Part shown: one piece after another, positions 1 to 13,062 of the stretch
Numbering within the stretch: the first letter of the stretch is position 1
Layout: each line of letters begins with the position of its first letter
Position numbers and translations under genes: made by a program
The notes under the pieces: generated by a model
Database searches by the model: none
Seen by the model: the letters and a program-made list of their open reading frames with translations, nothing else
Told to the model about the DNA's origin: nothing
NCBI GenBank assembly: GCA_034440635.1
Contig: JAOTON010000056.1
Location: forward strand, 379,501 to 443,500
Source: Lepas anatifera
Taxonomy: Eukaryota; Arthropoda; Thecostraca; Lepadidae
DNA length: 64,000 bases
Direction: 5' to 3'

Positions 1-1230
1 TCGATAGAAACTGCCGGTGCGGCACCGCCGCGTGCTTTGGTTGAGCACCAGTTTCGCGCTTAGGTAGTATCGTCGGTATCGGTGCACTGGGCAGGGGGAG
101 GGAGGAGCGCTGTTTTACGGGTGGGCGGCGAGGGGGGTATGAAAGCAGTTACTGAGGTACTGCCAGATGTATTGGAAACCAAAATAACCATGTTTTTTAA
201 TGAAGGTGCTAACGGAAATCGTTTTCCTTCATGTGAACATGTTTTCTACAGACACGTAATAAGGCAAACAAACTGAAAAAATGAATTCAAGATGTTTTTG
301 GGCAAGGAAGCCTGACTTCAGAACCGTTTGCTGTCAAAATCCAGCAAACATTTCTTATGCCCTCCTTCAAAATATGCGTTACGTTTTATACAATATTTTG
401 CCTTCACTACAACAACGGCAATGAAATATGGCGCTTCCCATCCGTGTTCTGGATTTGCCGGGGGCTGTAACTTCCGAATTACTCATCACGGTGGGCTGAA
501 CATATCACAAGCGTGTTCGGGGATGCCAATAACCTAGCTGGATCACAAACAGTCAAACAGAATGAGAAGTATAAATTCATGCTAAATATTAATTTAAACT
601 TCACGCTCTGTTTTGCTGGTTGTGTTCCAAACATGTTGCTCGAATCCTCACATATGTTAATAACCCTGGAAACATGTTTGGTAAAGACACTTACACTGAA
701 AAACAGCGAAGAGCTCAAGGGGTTCTTGAAGAACTGTGTGCATTCTCGTAGTCCCTATAAAAAAGGCAGCACTTTTTGCAGCACCTTTCGCTATAGCGGA
801 AGGTTGTAAGAGGGTTGCTGGGATGTCATGGAGCAGCTCAGCTTTGGTTCTTATAATTTTGTTGTATTCGTTGCATTGTTTTCGTTCCTCACGACCAACG
901 AGCATAGCTCAACTAGGCACTGGCAAAGTCGTATAACGCTCTAAACAAAATACTTTTTAATATTGCCACATCTAACCACAATACAACTGATTGAATGCAC
1001 AGCCATGTTCAAAATCTGGGTTAGGAGCTTTTCTATTGCCCGACGAAATTCAATTCTTGCCATTTGTAAACAGAAATGTCCGCTCGGTTATCACGTCTCT
1101 CTGGTATTATACTGTATTTTCTGTTAGCCAACTCCAACAGTGATCACGGGACATTGCCTCATTGTAAATGCTGTTGTCTACTGTGAGGTCACTCTTGATG
1201 ACCGGTCTGCGCAGATCTGGCATGGGCAGT
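1..1230. other. Unassigned AT-rich sequence
   Basis: I see no gene, repeat or RNA here. The short open frames have no family signature and overlap on both strands. Confidence 0.5.
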
Positions 1231-1343
1231 TGACAACGAATCCAGACGCATGGACCAGGTGGCCACTGACGTCACGAAGAATGACGTCACCACCACCGAA
1301 CAGGCCACGCCCACACCCGTTGTCACCAGACAGGAGCCAAAGG
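1231..1343 (+). CDS. Possible luminal exon (unconfirmed)
   Basis: A window after catgggcag, ending CCAAAG|gtatgg, stays open and reads NESRRMDQVATDVTKNDVTT, then TEQATPTPVVTRQEPK. The Thr/Pro/Glu-rich composition would suit the poorly conserved luminal region of an IA-2 protein, and the gene lies downstream on the same strand. It ends in phase 0, so at least one more exon would be needed before 3967. No homology is visible, and chance is a real alternative. Confidence 0.3.
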
Positions 1344-2419
1344 TATGGAGATGAAAATGGCTGGCAGCATGAACCTTTTGAAAGGACGAGGGACAAACTT
1401 TTTTGTATTTAATTTTGACTACGCGACACCTGAATTGGATATTTTCCACTTAAGGTGGGCCCTAATACTTAAAGAGAGAAGCAAGGAGATATGATTAACG
1501 TGGTGCTCGGGTCAATTTCGTTTTCAAAGCACAAAACCTTCTTGGATGTCGGGTTTGGGTGTGACACAAAACCAGCTTTTTTGACCACATAAATTGCACT
1601 GCTATAAGGGCCAATAGGATGACAGGCATATTTATCACCTTCCGTCATGCCGGCAGAGTTCTAGGTAGACGTACAAACATCTGAACCGATTATAATTACT
1701 TATTATGGCAATATGCGGTCCACCTTGAATACAACTGCGTTCTTACAGGTGGTGCCGCCGAATTTCAGTAAAGGGCTGGATTTAATTCACCTAAAGTTTG
1801 TGTTGGCTAGCCTCTCACATTGATTTTCTCGGTCTTCATTATTTCTGTCTTATCACAATCTTCTTGTCCGTTTCAAAGCCTGAGTCTAGCATCTATGCAC
1901 TTTTAATACAACGCTATATTCGTTCGCAAAATTTTTACCGGACATATTGGTAACATTATACTGAAAAAAATCGAAAATATTATTTTAGAAAAGAGAAAAT
2001 ATCCTCATGCAAAAATGTAGTTACCTTTCCATTTCCCAGGTTGGAATACGAGAGCAACGGTAAATAACCTTATTGATGTTCAATCTACAGTGCTTGAGTC
2101 GGGGAAGCGTAGGCTTTTTTCCCGCGCTATATATATGACTAATACCAACTTATTTTTCATCGTCATCCTCAGGCTGAGCCTTTGTAGGATCCTCCCACTG
2201 TTTTTCAATGTCCGGTAAAAAAATTGATGTCAAGCAGCTGATGCTCGGTTGTGTATGCTGTTGTAACCAGCAGTGGCGTTGCTGTGGGTTTTCCAGTGGG
2301 GAATAGACTCTGACCTGGCAATGGCCTCGAGGAGAGAGACGAAACCAGAACTTAAGCTGTCTTGGAGGGCGCTTGCAAGCCATTAAGCCAACTGGTTGGC
2401 CAGAGTGTGCACTCGCTGA
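1344..2419. other. Unassigned sequence
   Basis: No supported feature. A minus-strand open frame at 2150-2422 runs into the minisatellite and has no recognisable domain. Confidence 0.5.
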
Positions 2420-3290
2420 CACATGGTGTTGTTTTGATATGGTTGGTCAGCGTGTGCACTCGCTGGCACAGGGCGTTGTTTTGATATGGTTGGTCAGCGT
2501 GTGCACTCGCTGACTCATGACGTTGTTTTGATATGGTTGGTCAGGTGTGCTCGTGACACATGGTGTTGTTTTAATATGGTTGGTCGCGTGTGACTCGCTG
2601 ACTCTGACGTTGTTTTGATATGGTTGGTGGTGGCTGTGACACATGGTGTTGTTTTAATATGGTTGGTCAGCGTGTGCACTCGCTGACTCACGACGTTGTT
2701 TTTATATGGTTGGTCAGCGTGTGCACTCGCTGACTCACGGCGTTGTTTTTATATGGTTGATCAGCGTGTGCACTCGCTGACACATGGTGTTGTTTTAATA
2801 TGGTTGGTCAGCGTGTGCACTCGCTGACTCATGACGTTGTTTTGATATGGTTGGTCAGCGTGTGCACTCGCTGGACATGGCGTTGTTTTGATATGTTTGG
2901 TTGCGTGTGCTCGCTGATACATGGTGTTGTTTTGATATGGTTGGTCAGCGTGTGCACTCGCTGGCACTGGTGTTGTTTTAATATGGTTGGTGCGTGTGCA
3001 CCGCTGACATGACGTTGTTTTGATATGTTTGGTCAGCGTGTGCACTCGCTGATAATGGTGTTGTTTTAATATGGTTGGTCGCGGTGATCTGGACATGGTG
3101 TTTTTTGATATGGTTGGTCAGCGTGTGCACTGCTGATACATGGTGTTGTTTTAATATGGTTGGTCAGCGTGTGCACTCGCTGACTCACATGGTGTTGTTT
3201 TGATATGGTTGGTCAGCGTGTGCACTCGCTGACTCATGACGTTGTTTTGATATGGTTGGTCAGCGTGTGCACTCGCTGGCACATAGCGTT
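2420..3290 (+). repeat. Minisatellite, 47-bp unit, about 18 copies
   Basis: A unit of 47 bp built around tggttggtcagcgtgtgcac, then tcgctgac, then a variable catgRYGTTGTTTT part, is repeated about 18 times with small indels. Many units contain TGACTCA or TGACGT next to each other. Long open frames on both strands inside it (for example minus 2761-3096 with repeated HADQPYQNN-like blocks) come from the periodicity and are not taken as genes. Confidence 0.95.
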
Positions 3291-3559
3291 GACGTTGATG
3301 CTGAGATGCGATGTTTGGGTTTTGGGGAGCACAAACCTACTGGGTTGGTGTAACGTTGCGATGTTGTGGCATAAGTTATACGAAATAAAAGTTTAAAGAA
3401 GGTATTAAGCCAACACCTAAATTGGGAAAGCTTACGTAGGCCGACTCAGGGGAGATCATAGAACACTTTGGGGGGACTTCCCGTGGCTTACAAGTTGTAT
3501 AGAAGCGCCCCTCCCATTTTCAACTCCTATAGTAGCGGAGGCGCGAACCTACGAGATGA

Positions 3560-3640
3560 GCTATAATTGGCTGCCACGTATAAAACCTCTTGCTGATCCG
3601 GGATTAGCAGATAGATTAATCAGTAAAGTGTAGTTTAGAG
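3560..3640 (+). promoter_or_regulatory. TATA-like core promoter candidate
   Basis: A TATAAAA box lies at about 3579 in an otherwise mixed-composition stretch, with an arthropod-initiator-like TCAGT about 40 bp downstream. No first exon that I can identify follows, so this is only a sequence match. Confidence 0.2.
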
Positions 3641-3966
3641 TTCCAGATGCGTGTGCGGCTGCGGTTGGATTTAACCCACTGGCTTTTCAGAATTAATGGA
3701 GTGTTTACTGTACTGATCACATCCAGATTGACACAGAGGAATGCCAATCGTTTCAAGTCTTCCGTTTTTTTCCTTAGTCAGCGCCTGTCATGCCTATACT
3801 TACAGGCACGCCCTTTGGCACAAACCTGTGGAGTATTCCCGCTTTTTCCTTTGTGATAAGCCCTCCCGCCATCTGTGGGGATCAGCTTCTCAAAGCAGTC
3901 CTATTGTGTCTTGCATCGGTATTCCGCACCTGTGCCTGACATCGCGCCGCTTTACCATGTTGTCAG

Positions 3967-4116
3967 GTTGAACGCGTCACCCTCGGCTTACATCCCTCCA
4001 TCACTCTCACAGGCCATCGACCAGCACAGGAAAAAGTCTTTAGACAAGTTCACTCGCTACCCGGATCCGAAGGACGCCATCGATGCTTCTTACGTCTTCG
4101 TTCGAGTCAAGGAACC
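3967..4116 (+). CDS. PTPRN: PTPRN exon: luminal segment before the SEA-like domain
   Basis: An acceptor (tgttgtcag) precedes 3967 and a good donor (gtgagt) follows 4116. The exon enters with one base finishing a split codon and leaves with two bases (CC). Those two bases are completed by the G that opens the next exon, so the junction reads KEP then FQRWKNGK. It encodes [17 protein letters not shown] and later [11 protein letters not shown]; the YVFV stretch sits where vertebrate IA-2 has the first strand of the mature ectodomain. The luminal part of this family is poorly conserved, so support here is mainly phase continuity and the 3' half of the peptide. Confidence 0.72.
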
Positions 4117-7100
4117 GTGAGTTGAGCAGCCACAGACACTTTGTTCAAAAAGAGGCTTTTGTTGAGGTGTTTGAATTGAGTATCAACTGAGTGATTTGGT
4201 ACCATTTGGAAGATATTTTCAGCTTCTGGTAGGTCTGAATTGACAAACAAAACCTGCAGTTCTTATTTATTTATTTTATCCAAAAAATCAGCTACGGAAT
4301 AATGCAATTTTAGGGCAAAGTCAAGGAGATCAAACAATGGAACCGCAAGCAAAAAACGTATTTCTCGGATCATAGCGGAAACGTACCAAATTCAACAGCT
4401 AAATCAACCTCTTGTCGACTGCAGTTACTGTATTACGGTGCTATGCCAGATCTGTTAAACTAATTCCAAACATCGACTGAACTCTTACCAAAGATAGGAT
4501 GTAAAAATACTAGGGCTAGACGCTGTAAGCATTTAGCAAAATATTTGGCCTAGACAATTAATATCCCAAAATATCTTAGTCTCTACCCTACATGACTTTG
4601 CAAAAATAGTTTTGTGTCGCCACCATGGATTATTTTTTACACATCACACGACAAACAAACAACATAAACTATGCGTAATACACCACAGTGTTTCCACTTT
4701 ATCGCTACCCTCGCGTGGCGGGCTTATCCACTCGCCGTCTTTAACCTGCCCCACCCTACCGCCAGGCGGTCAACAGGCAGTGCAGGCGCACGGTTTCCGC
4801 CGTGCCATTGCGTCAGTCTCAAAATCTAGGCCTGTCTTTAAAAGTCTATTAGTAAAAAATTGCCAATTTTCATAATTATTTCATCAATTGACGTGCCCAT
4901 GGATTTTTGTCAAATGGAGCCCAGTATTGTATCCGGCTGCGAATGGTTTCCAAGAAACCTAGGAAAAGGTGTGGGGGCACTCTAGGACCCCTCCCCACTG
5001 CGCAGGTTAAGAAATGGAGCTCATCCAGCTGGAATGAGGACTTCTCTCAGGCCAAAATGGCGTCTCCTCGGTCCGAGATGGTTGCCGAGGTCAAAATGAT
5101 TGACCAAAGTGACCTCTCCTCTTATGGAAAATTCGGGACCCTCCTATTTGTGCGGCAGCTGTCAACTGTGGGTGTGGCTCTGCAAAGTCGTGCAATGAAA
5201 TGAGGACAGCTTTTGTATTCAATCTTTTTCGCCAGAGAGAATCAGTTCCAGGCTGCATGTCAGATCTTGAGACAGAATGTGTGAGAACTGCTAATTAGGA
5301 GCAGAATATTAAGGCGTAGTTAGTTTTGATTTTACTATGTTGCTGCTTGTAAATTTGGGCAATGAAGTTTCAAATGAAGAATATGCTTAAGAAAGCAAAA
5401 CAGGATTTATGTCGGTTCGGCATTGCCCGTAAGGTTGGGGCTACGCTGTCGATTTTATTTAGTGCACATTTTATGATCCAGCCCCCAAAATATGTGAGTG
5501 GGGATGAACTCTAATGACCATATTGACCATAAATTTAAATGAAAAACGATAGGGCTTTCAGAAGAGCCTTTTTAATTTTCTGCTCAGTGAAACTGATTTG
5601 GATTTACCTGATGAAAACGCCCAAAGTTAAAACATACGACATGGCTTCGATTTCTCTCAAATACGAATCGGAATATGGTGTTGGGGGGGTAATGGTAAGT
5701 GTGGTGTATGGTGGGGAACAGGTAAGGAAGTATTTTTGGATTCGTTTTGTGATCTGATAAATGTTCACTTCAGAGAGTGGTTTTGGGACCACTTTGTAAA
5801 CAAGTTCAATGGAAAAATAAGCAAGCTCTAACAAGCTCTTCTCATGCCAGTTTCGGGGGCTTCATCGCTAATTTTTTCTGTGGGGACAAAATTTGCCCTG
5901 ATGACCGGGGGGTGGCGTTAGGTATGTACATGTATTTGATCTGGAAAATGCATCCTTTTACATAAATTAACGAAATCTTCTCTGAATGTGCTCATCATAT
6001 CAGGATTAGGAAAACACTTTCCTCGTATTTGAATGTCTCCCCCCAGCCCCAGGGGGTTGAGAGAGAGGAAGGAGGGAGGTACATACATCCCCTTCCTCCG
6101 AAACCGATCGAGCACTCAACGCCTCCACACTGGCCCTGGCGGCTTCAAAACAGGGCCTGCCCCCCCCCCGACCCTCACCCCGACCCCGCCAAATAGAAGT
6201 CTAGATCTACCTCGGGCACCATACTGAGTACATCGAGACATCCCACTCAACATTGATTTCTCCTTACAGGATGCCCTGCCTTCGGGTGTTTCTCTGGATG
6301 TGACACCTTTAAGCCATAGTATGTGTAGTATACCCCTGACGCATACCGTGACATCACCATGACAGAACGTGAAGTATTGCGCAGGCTGTTCAAACATATC
6401 GGTTTGGGTTGTTTTGTTGGCCCGCACAGCACCGAAGTAGGGTAACAGGGTTCCTGTATTTAGGAATGTGTCTCGTACAAGCAAACTCAAACAAGAATAC
6501 CAGAATGTCTGCGCCCTGTTCGGTTTTAGTTATTGTGCTCTTTACTGAAGACCGTTGCGGACCCCTGACGAGGTTTATTGTGCAGCACAGTAAACTGTAA
6601 ATTGAATGTTGAAATGCCCCCCCCCTTGAGCCAATAAAAGAAAATGTCTTGGCCCCCTGGAAAAATTAACAACAAATGTGCTGGCATAGTAATATCATTG
6701 ATATGTGGATATCGAACAAAAATATATGGATTTCAAACAAAGAAAAATAGGTATGTACTATCTAGGAATCTAAAGAATCATGTACTTAATGATACAAAAG
6801 AATACAGAAATGATTTTGTAGTGCTGATCCGAGAAGCACGATGATAAGTTGTTCATTGGTATGTCTCCTCGAGTGCTGGATGCAAAAGTGAACAAATCCA
6901 CTGTGATTATATATTCGGACACGGCCTTTCATCTGAATTTTATTAGAAACTATATTATTATAATAATATGTGATCTTTGTAATATGTGTAATATGCGTAT
7001 ACATAATTAATATGTGTAATGTGTATACAAAAATTCTTGGTTATAGTGTGAGCTGCGACCTCACATTACAATTCAGATTTGAAGCCCTGCTCACACGGAG

Positions 7101-10100
7101 TTTGTCGACAAGTGACCTACGCTGACGAAACATTGTATTCCAACGGAAACACTTATTTTCTTTTGATTGCACAGGCGGATGGGGGTGGGAGAGGAATGAG
7201 GAAAGTATACCACCTTCCTCCGGAACCGGTCGAGCGCCCGGTGTCGCCGCACTGGCTCCTGGCGGCTTCAAAACACCCCGGTCCACTCCTGAAATTCTGC
7301 TAAGCAGAATGTGCCCTCCTCTTCAATGTGATTTGGTGCCCGATTTTTTATATAAATGACAGATTTTAGATTTTGTATTATGCATGTGTAGTGCATGGGA
7401 TTAGCATAGTTTGCAAAATTGTAATTCTCCCTGATACATTCCAACATAAATATAGCTAAAACAATATTTGGGAAAGTGCAAGTCAAAGTGCACCAGGTCT
7501 TTATCCGTGGCAAAAAGTAGTGGCATCTATAGTCCGCTTTAAAATCCCCATCCGAGGCTCATCAACCTTGCACCTCGAGGCAGGCTAGTAACCCGAATAA
7601 TTCGTCAGCGGGCTCAAGGACCCGGTGGGAGGTAGGACAGAGGGTGTAACCAAATTTTCAAAATAACTATCAAGCCGACATAAACTGAAACAAAATATAT
7701 AACGGAAAGATTTGACGGGGAACACAGAATCAGATCACTGGAGGATCATTGCTGGGATTTAAACGATATGACATATTGGCATGTAAGGGATTTCGCGAAA
7801 TCACTGAAAATATTCAGTATTCGCAAACTCACTGCAGTTTCAGTGATTTCGCGAAATCCTTCAGAAGTTTGCGAACTCTCTGGTCGTTTAGCAATTGCGC
7901 AAACTTCTTAGAGCTTTTGAAACTCACTGGCTGCACAGGGATTTCGCAAACTCCCAAGGGATTTCGCGAAATCCCAGATTTCGTACTTTGCCTCCAACTG
8001 TACATTCATGTCGGTCTAGCAAGTAACCGGGCAGTCCCATCATTCGTGTAAGCCGGGATCCTGTTTGTGGGTGCACGGGCCTAATTAGCCTTCACAATGA
8101 TCCACCGGTCCGATCTACCGCCCGCGGCCCTCACGTGAGGGCTCGGCTTCTGCCGAGCGCTGCGGCTTGGGAGACAGGGGCAGTATATGCCCCGCAGAAT
8201 GCGGTGCCGCTGTGCCGTAAGGGTGGCGGCAAATGGAAACTTGCACCTTGCACATACATAGTGTGAGAACGTTGTGTGAGTGGAACTTGCAACTAACCAA
8301 AGATGTTTCTTGATAGAGAGAACGCAAACATATTTAGAACGGACCCTTGGCTTGTATTTTTTCTTCTCAGTGCTGGGAAATCTCCTTCAGAGAGTTTGTC
8401 CATTTCAATGGAGTTTCAGAAAAATTGTATTTCCCAATAAAAAAATAATCGTTAAAATGCATTCCAAACTTGACCGAATTGGCTACAGCAGGTGTTCAAG
8501 TTCAATTTCTAATACATTCTTTTTCTATCTTTTACATTAAATTTGCTGTCAAGGGTTGCCACAAAAGCCGAAGTTTGCATCTAGGTGCCTCTCTTCCTCT
8601 CAGTCTACATACACATGTGTGCGTCAGACAGCCCGCCATCGCGTCAACCAGCTCAGTAGCGACACTGGTACTGAGTGGTGGGCTGCCTCTGTAGCTTCTC
8701 ATGTGGCGCTGCGCTGGTTCGATGCCGATATCTGCCTACTGTGGGTCTCACGTTTCACTGCAAAATTACGAGAGGCTGACATCTGACGGTCTGGTGGGAA
8801 TCCCCAGGTTTCAGCGCTGGAAAAACGGAAAACAGCTTGTGGAGCAGGTTGAACAGCGCTTGGGTCTACCCCACAACACATTCGACAACATCAGGTCAGT
8901 CACTCAAAGACAGTGCAATGCCTCGAGTGAGAAGTGTTGTAGATGCGCCGGATGTGAGAGAACTGACAGCTAAATTATATCATGCGTCTACCGTAGTTTA
9001 TTTATAAAATGTTTGATTGCTCAGCGTATTATAAAATTTTTAGCCAGCGCTTTTGATGTCAGCGGCACCACTACTGACCTTAGGTCTCAGGGTGGCCGAC
9101 CGCCCCACCCACCTCCGTAGATCCGCCAAATGTAAAAATGTTCCGCGCACGTTCTCGCCTGCTGCACTGAAAATACGGAAAGAGGCCTGGCTTTGCGTCT
9201 CTGAGTTTTCCCTATTTGAAATATGTGATTTTGCCCCCCCTCCCCCGAGTGAATACATGACATGCACATTAAATTCCACGTTTCTTGTATATTATCTAAC
9301 GCGGGCTGTTCTTGTTTACAGGGTAGCTGGAGATTTGGTTAACTTTCGAGTGAACCAAAATCCACTCGGATACAACTCGACTTCGGTGACGGCGAAAATA
9401 CGTAAGTGTCTGGCAGTCTCGTTGCTCTCAGCTCAGACTATGAAAGGGTGTCTTGGGTTGACGAACCATAATCCAGAACGTGCTATTTCTGTCCGAAAGC
9501 TATGTGTGCTTGAGGTGCTGGTTATCGCTCATCGTCAGGGGCGACCCTAGCCTCGGGCTTGGGGGGCAGTTTCATGACTTCAAGATCACAGCCACCAACA
9601 CTTCCTGGTGTAGTGGGTGATGGTGGCATGGGCACTGGCTTGGTATTCTTTTCAAAACCATGTTTCACTCATCTACAGGAGTTGGGCCAAAAGAAGCAGT
9701 CGTGATCTATACCCAACATCACACCTGATGCGCTGAATTATTATTATGGCTTATTAGGACCCAGTACGGCGCAAACTTGCCTCAGGTCTCAACCTCTTTT
9801 AAGGTGCATCCAGTCGATATCAACACTCTTTGCATCACTTTAGGTACCATCCTCGAAATCCTCGAAATCAACAGGCTTCGATGGCAGTAGCGTCGAAATG
9901 TTGCAGAAAGTATTTCTTTGGGGTACGCTTCGCCCTATTGGATATTATTAATTCAAGTCCTGTCAGTGGCCGTGTACCTAGCACCTGGAAGCATGCTTTA
10001 GTTAAGCCCATCTCTAAGCGTAAGGTAGCTGCGGAACCGGCTGATACCCGTCCAACCTTTATTCTTCCGGTCATAACTAAAATCATCGAACGTGTTGTGC

Positions 10101-13014
10101 CAAAACAGCTCACTCAGCATTTGGATGACGATTTCTTATTTTCGGACGCGCAACATGGATGTAGAAAACTTTATTCTACTGATACAGCGCTTCATGTCAT
10201 TACTGATAAAGCTTTGCGTGCCATGCACCGGGGTGAAATTTAGATTTTAGAATTTTTCGATCCTTCAAAGTGTTTGGACGTAGTTCCACATTCAAAATTA
10301 TTTTTGAAAAACTGGCTCTCTATAGAATTGGCTGCTTGCTTCCGCAGTTATCTTGGGGGCCATACGCAGCTGGTGCAACTGCGTGGAAACGTGACCGGCG
10401 CCGATCGCGTAGCGGCTGCAGCTGCCGAGTAGGGGGTGCCTGTCCAACCAGCTGCGTCTGCGGAGCTGGGGGCTTAAATTTGTCCAAAATGCGGGATTTT
10501 TAAACTGACATTTTTCAAGGGGGAGCGCTAAATTGTATTTTGCACGCGCCTTTTGCGAACGACCTGAGCTTGCGTATAGGTGAGGGAGTAACGACGGTCT
10601 GTTATGCAGACGACACGATAAGCCAGGCTTGCGACAAAAAAAAATACATTTGGCTGTAACCCGCTTGCAATCTGACCTCAGTTCTGCCTTGGCGACATGA
10701 AAGACAACACTCAGAAGACGCAGATGGTTGTGATAGGTACCCAGGCCATGCTCCGCGGTCTGCCTCCAGTCACCCTAAATTGTTGTGGAAATATGCTTTA
10801 TGGCTCACGCGTTCCTAGAAGGCTTGGAATCGTTATTGATCGGCGCCTTTCTTATAATTCTCTTGCAGATTCAATCACAAAAAAACAGCACAGATATTCT
10901 CATGGCTCTAAATCATGCGTGACATGTGATCCCTCCCTCGGCTTAATTATCGAATCTTTGGCTACTTCAATCGTCCGTTACTGCATCTCTGTGTTGGTTC
11001 CTGTGGTGCAACTCAGGTGCACCGTATAAAATAATTCTAAATTTCTTTGCTCGTGAGGTGTCGAGCTGACGTCGATGTGACCACATATCTGACATTATGC
11101 AGCTCCTGCAATGACTCCCCCACCAGCTGAGCACATATCACACGGCGAGCGCTGTTGAGAGAATTATTAGTTCGGGACGACCCGCGTGCGTTGCAAGAAT
11201 AGGTGAGCCGGCCCATAGTATACACAACCACTACACTCGCAACGCCGGGCAGCGCATACTCCCTCGGATCCGCACAGAGGCAGGCCGGCGCCGCCTCTGT
11301 TACCGCGGTGTTAGCGCACTCAACAGCCTCCAGCTGGTATCTGGCACCTCTAATTTTAAGGCCAACCTGAAATCTCTTTTATCACTGGCGCCTGATGTAA
11401 CTTAAAATATCTAGTCATCGTGTTGTACTTTTACTTGGTATTTTTCTGAGTGCCAGAGTGTGAGTCTTTTATCTTTGATTCTTTTATTCCTTTTAGTCCA
11501 CTTTTACTGTTGTATCTTCCTGACTTGATTGTGTGAAAACCCTCTCGCTGCCGTGGACGACAATCGAATGCATTTCAGTCTAGAGTCTTGACAACAAATG
11601 TCTCCCTTGGTTTAATGCCTACTTTGCTGTTGACTCATCGTACCAAAAATTAATCCCCACCAGGGAATTGGCCAGCCGTGTTTTAAGGTTTAAGGCGTGA
11701 ACGTAAACAATAGACAGTTATTTAGCACATTCGTGATCAGTGTAGGGGATGAGGTGGCTTAGTGGATAGCACCCTTGTGTTTAAGCCACTGGTTCCGGGT
11801 TCAAATCCCGGCGGAGCCTCTGAGTAAGTTGATCTGATTCCCAAAATCTCTTCCAACAGAGTGAGAGTTGGCGACGCCGTATGGCCCTGGCAGTTGGCGC
11901 GTCGTTAAAGGGAATGTGGTGATCAGTGTAGAAATTGTCTGGTTACGGATAACATATGTCGAGGACTGGAAAACTGGACAGAATACATTCTGAACGGGAC
12001 ATGATACAGTTTCTGCCATTCTTCTTTCGTGGGTACACTTCGCTCGCTAATTGGGGTTCCCGGAAATTGAAAAATTGTTTTGACACCAGCGATAATGTTC
12101 CTAGATTTCATCCAGGTCAATATTGAGGGAAATATCCCTAAAAACATAACGTTCCGTGACATTTTAAAGGAAGTCCCGGTCTAAGTTTTCTGAGTATTTC
12201 AATTTAGGCTTTGCTCAATATGAAACAGTTCATACCGAGATCTTAGCAGCTTTATTTTGATCGCCAATTTCTACAAGAGAGAGGGTAATGCATTTCATAT
12301 CCTAAATACGGGCCGAAAAACCGGCTGAGAAAACTGACTAATCACGAGCGGTCCAAAGATGACATTTTTCGGTCATTAATAGTTAAAGTCTCCGCGTAAA
12401 GCATGTTTGGGTCAGAGAGTAACACCAGAGTGCGGTTTCGAGTGCAGGTTCAGCATTTTTTGAACTCAACCAGGAGGAACCGTGCATCACGACAGGAAAT
12501 GAATAATAATAATTATTCTGATTTATCAGCATCACAACTATCAGGGTTAGCCGGCGATGCCAACTCTACCCTGGTGGTAGGGTTTTGGGGGATCAGGTTG
12601 TACATACCTACTTACTCAGAGGACCCACTGGGTCTTGCATCCGGGACCTGTGGCTCAACAGGCAGGTGCTCTGAATCAAGATAAATGTTCCAACGGAGAT
12701 CTAACTTCAAACTGTCATCTGCCAGTCATCCAAAATGAATGAACCATGGCTACAACTTGTGCAAGGATAGCATAGGTATGAGTAAGGTCTGTAACAGCAG
12801 AGTAACAATTTGCAACCCGATGGTCAATTTTGATAACCTAAATGACGCAGAGCGATGTAATAAGGCGTATGCGTATTAATTATTTTCGCTGGCATAGCCA
12901 TGTAATATTTCGGTTTTTAAGTCAGAAGTAATGGGTGACTTATACTCTATTTCTGCTAAGTAATAGAAATACATATTAAAAGTAGAATTAAGTTTTTTCA
13001 TTGTATTCTTTAAA

Positions 13015-13062
<48 letters not shown>

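Larger units (their letters stand above)
4117..8807 (+). other. PTPRN intron (4.7 kb)
   Basis: The intron holds a diverged pair of dispersed repeats (about 6055-6160 and 7171-7280) and a nested palindrome (7787-7975), listed separately. Otherwise it is AT-rich non-coding sequence without a supported gene. Confidence 0.7.

Noticed and set aside
2447..3096. Long minus-strand open frames with repeated DQPYQNN-like blocks
   Set aside because: They follow the 47-bp minisatellite period and shift frame with it; no start context or domain supports a gene.
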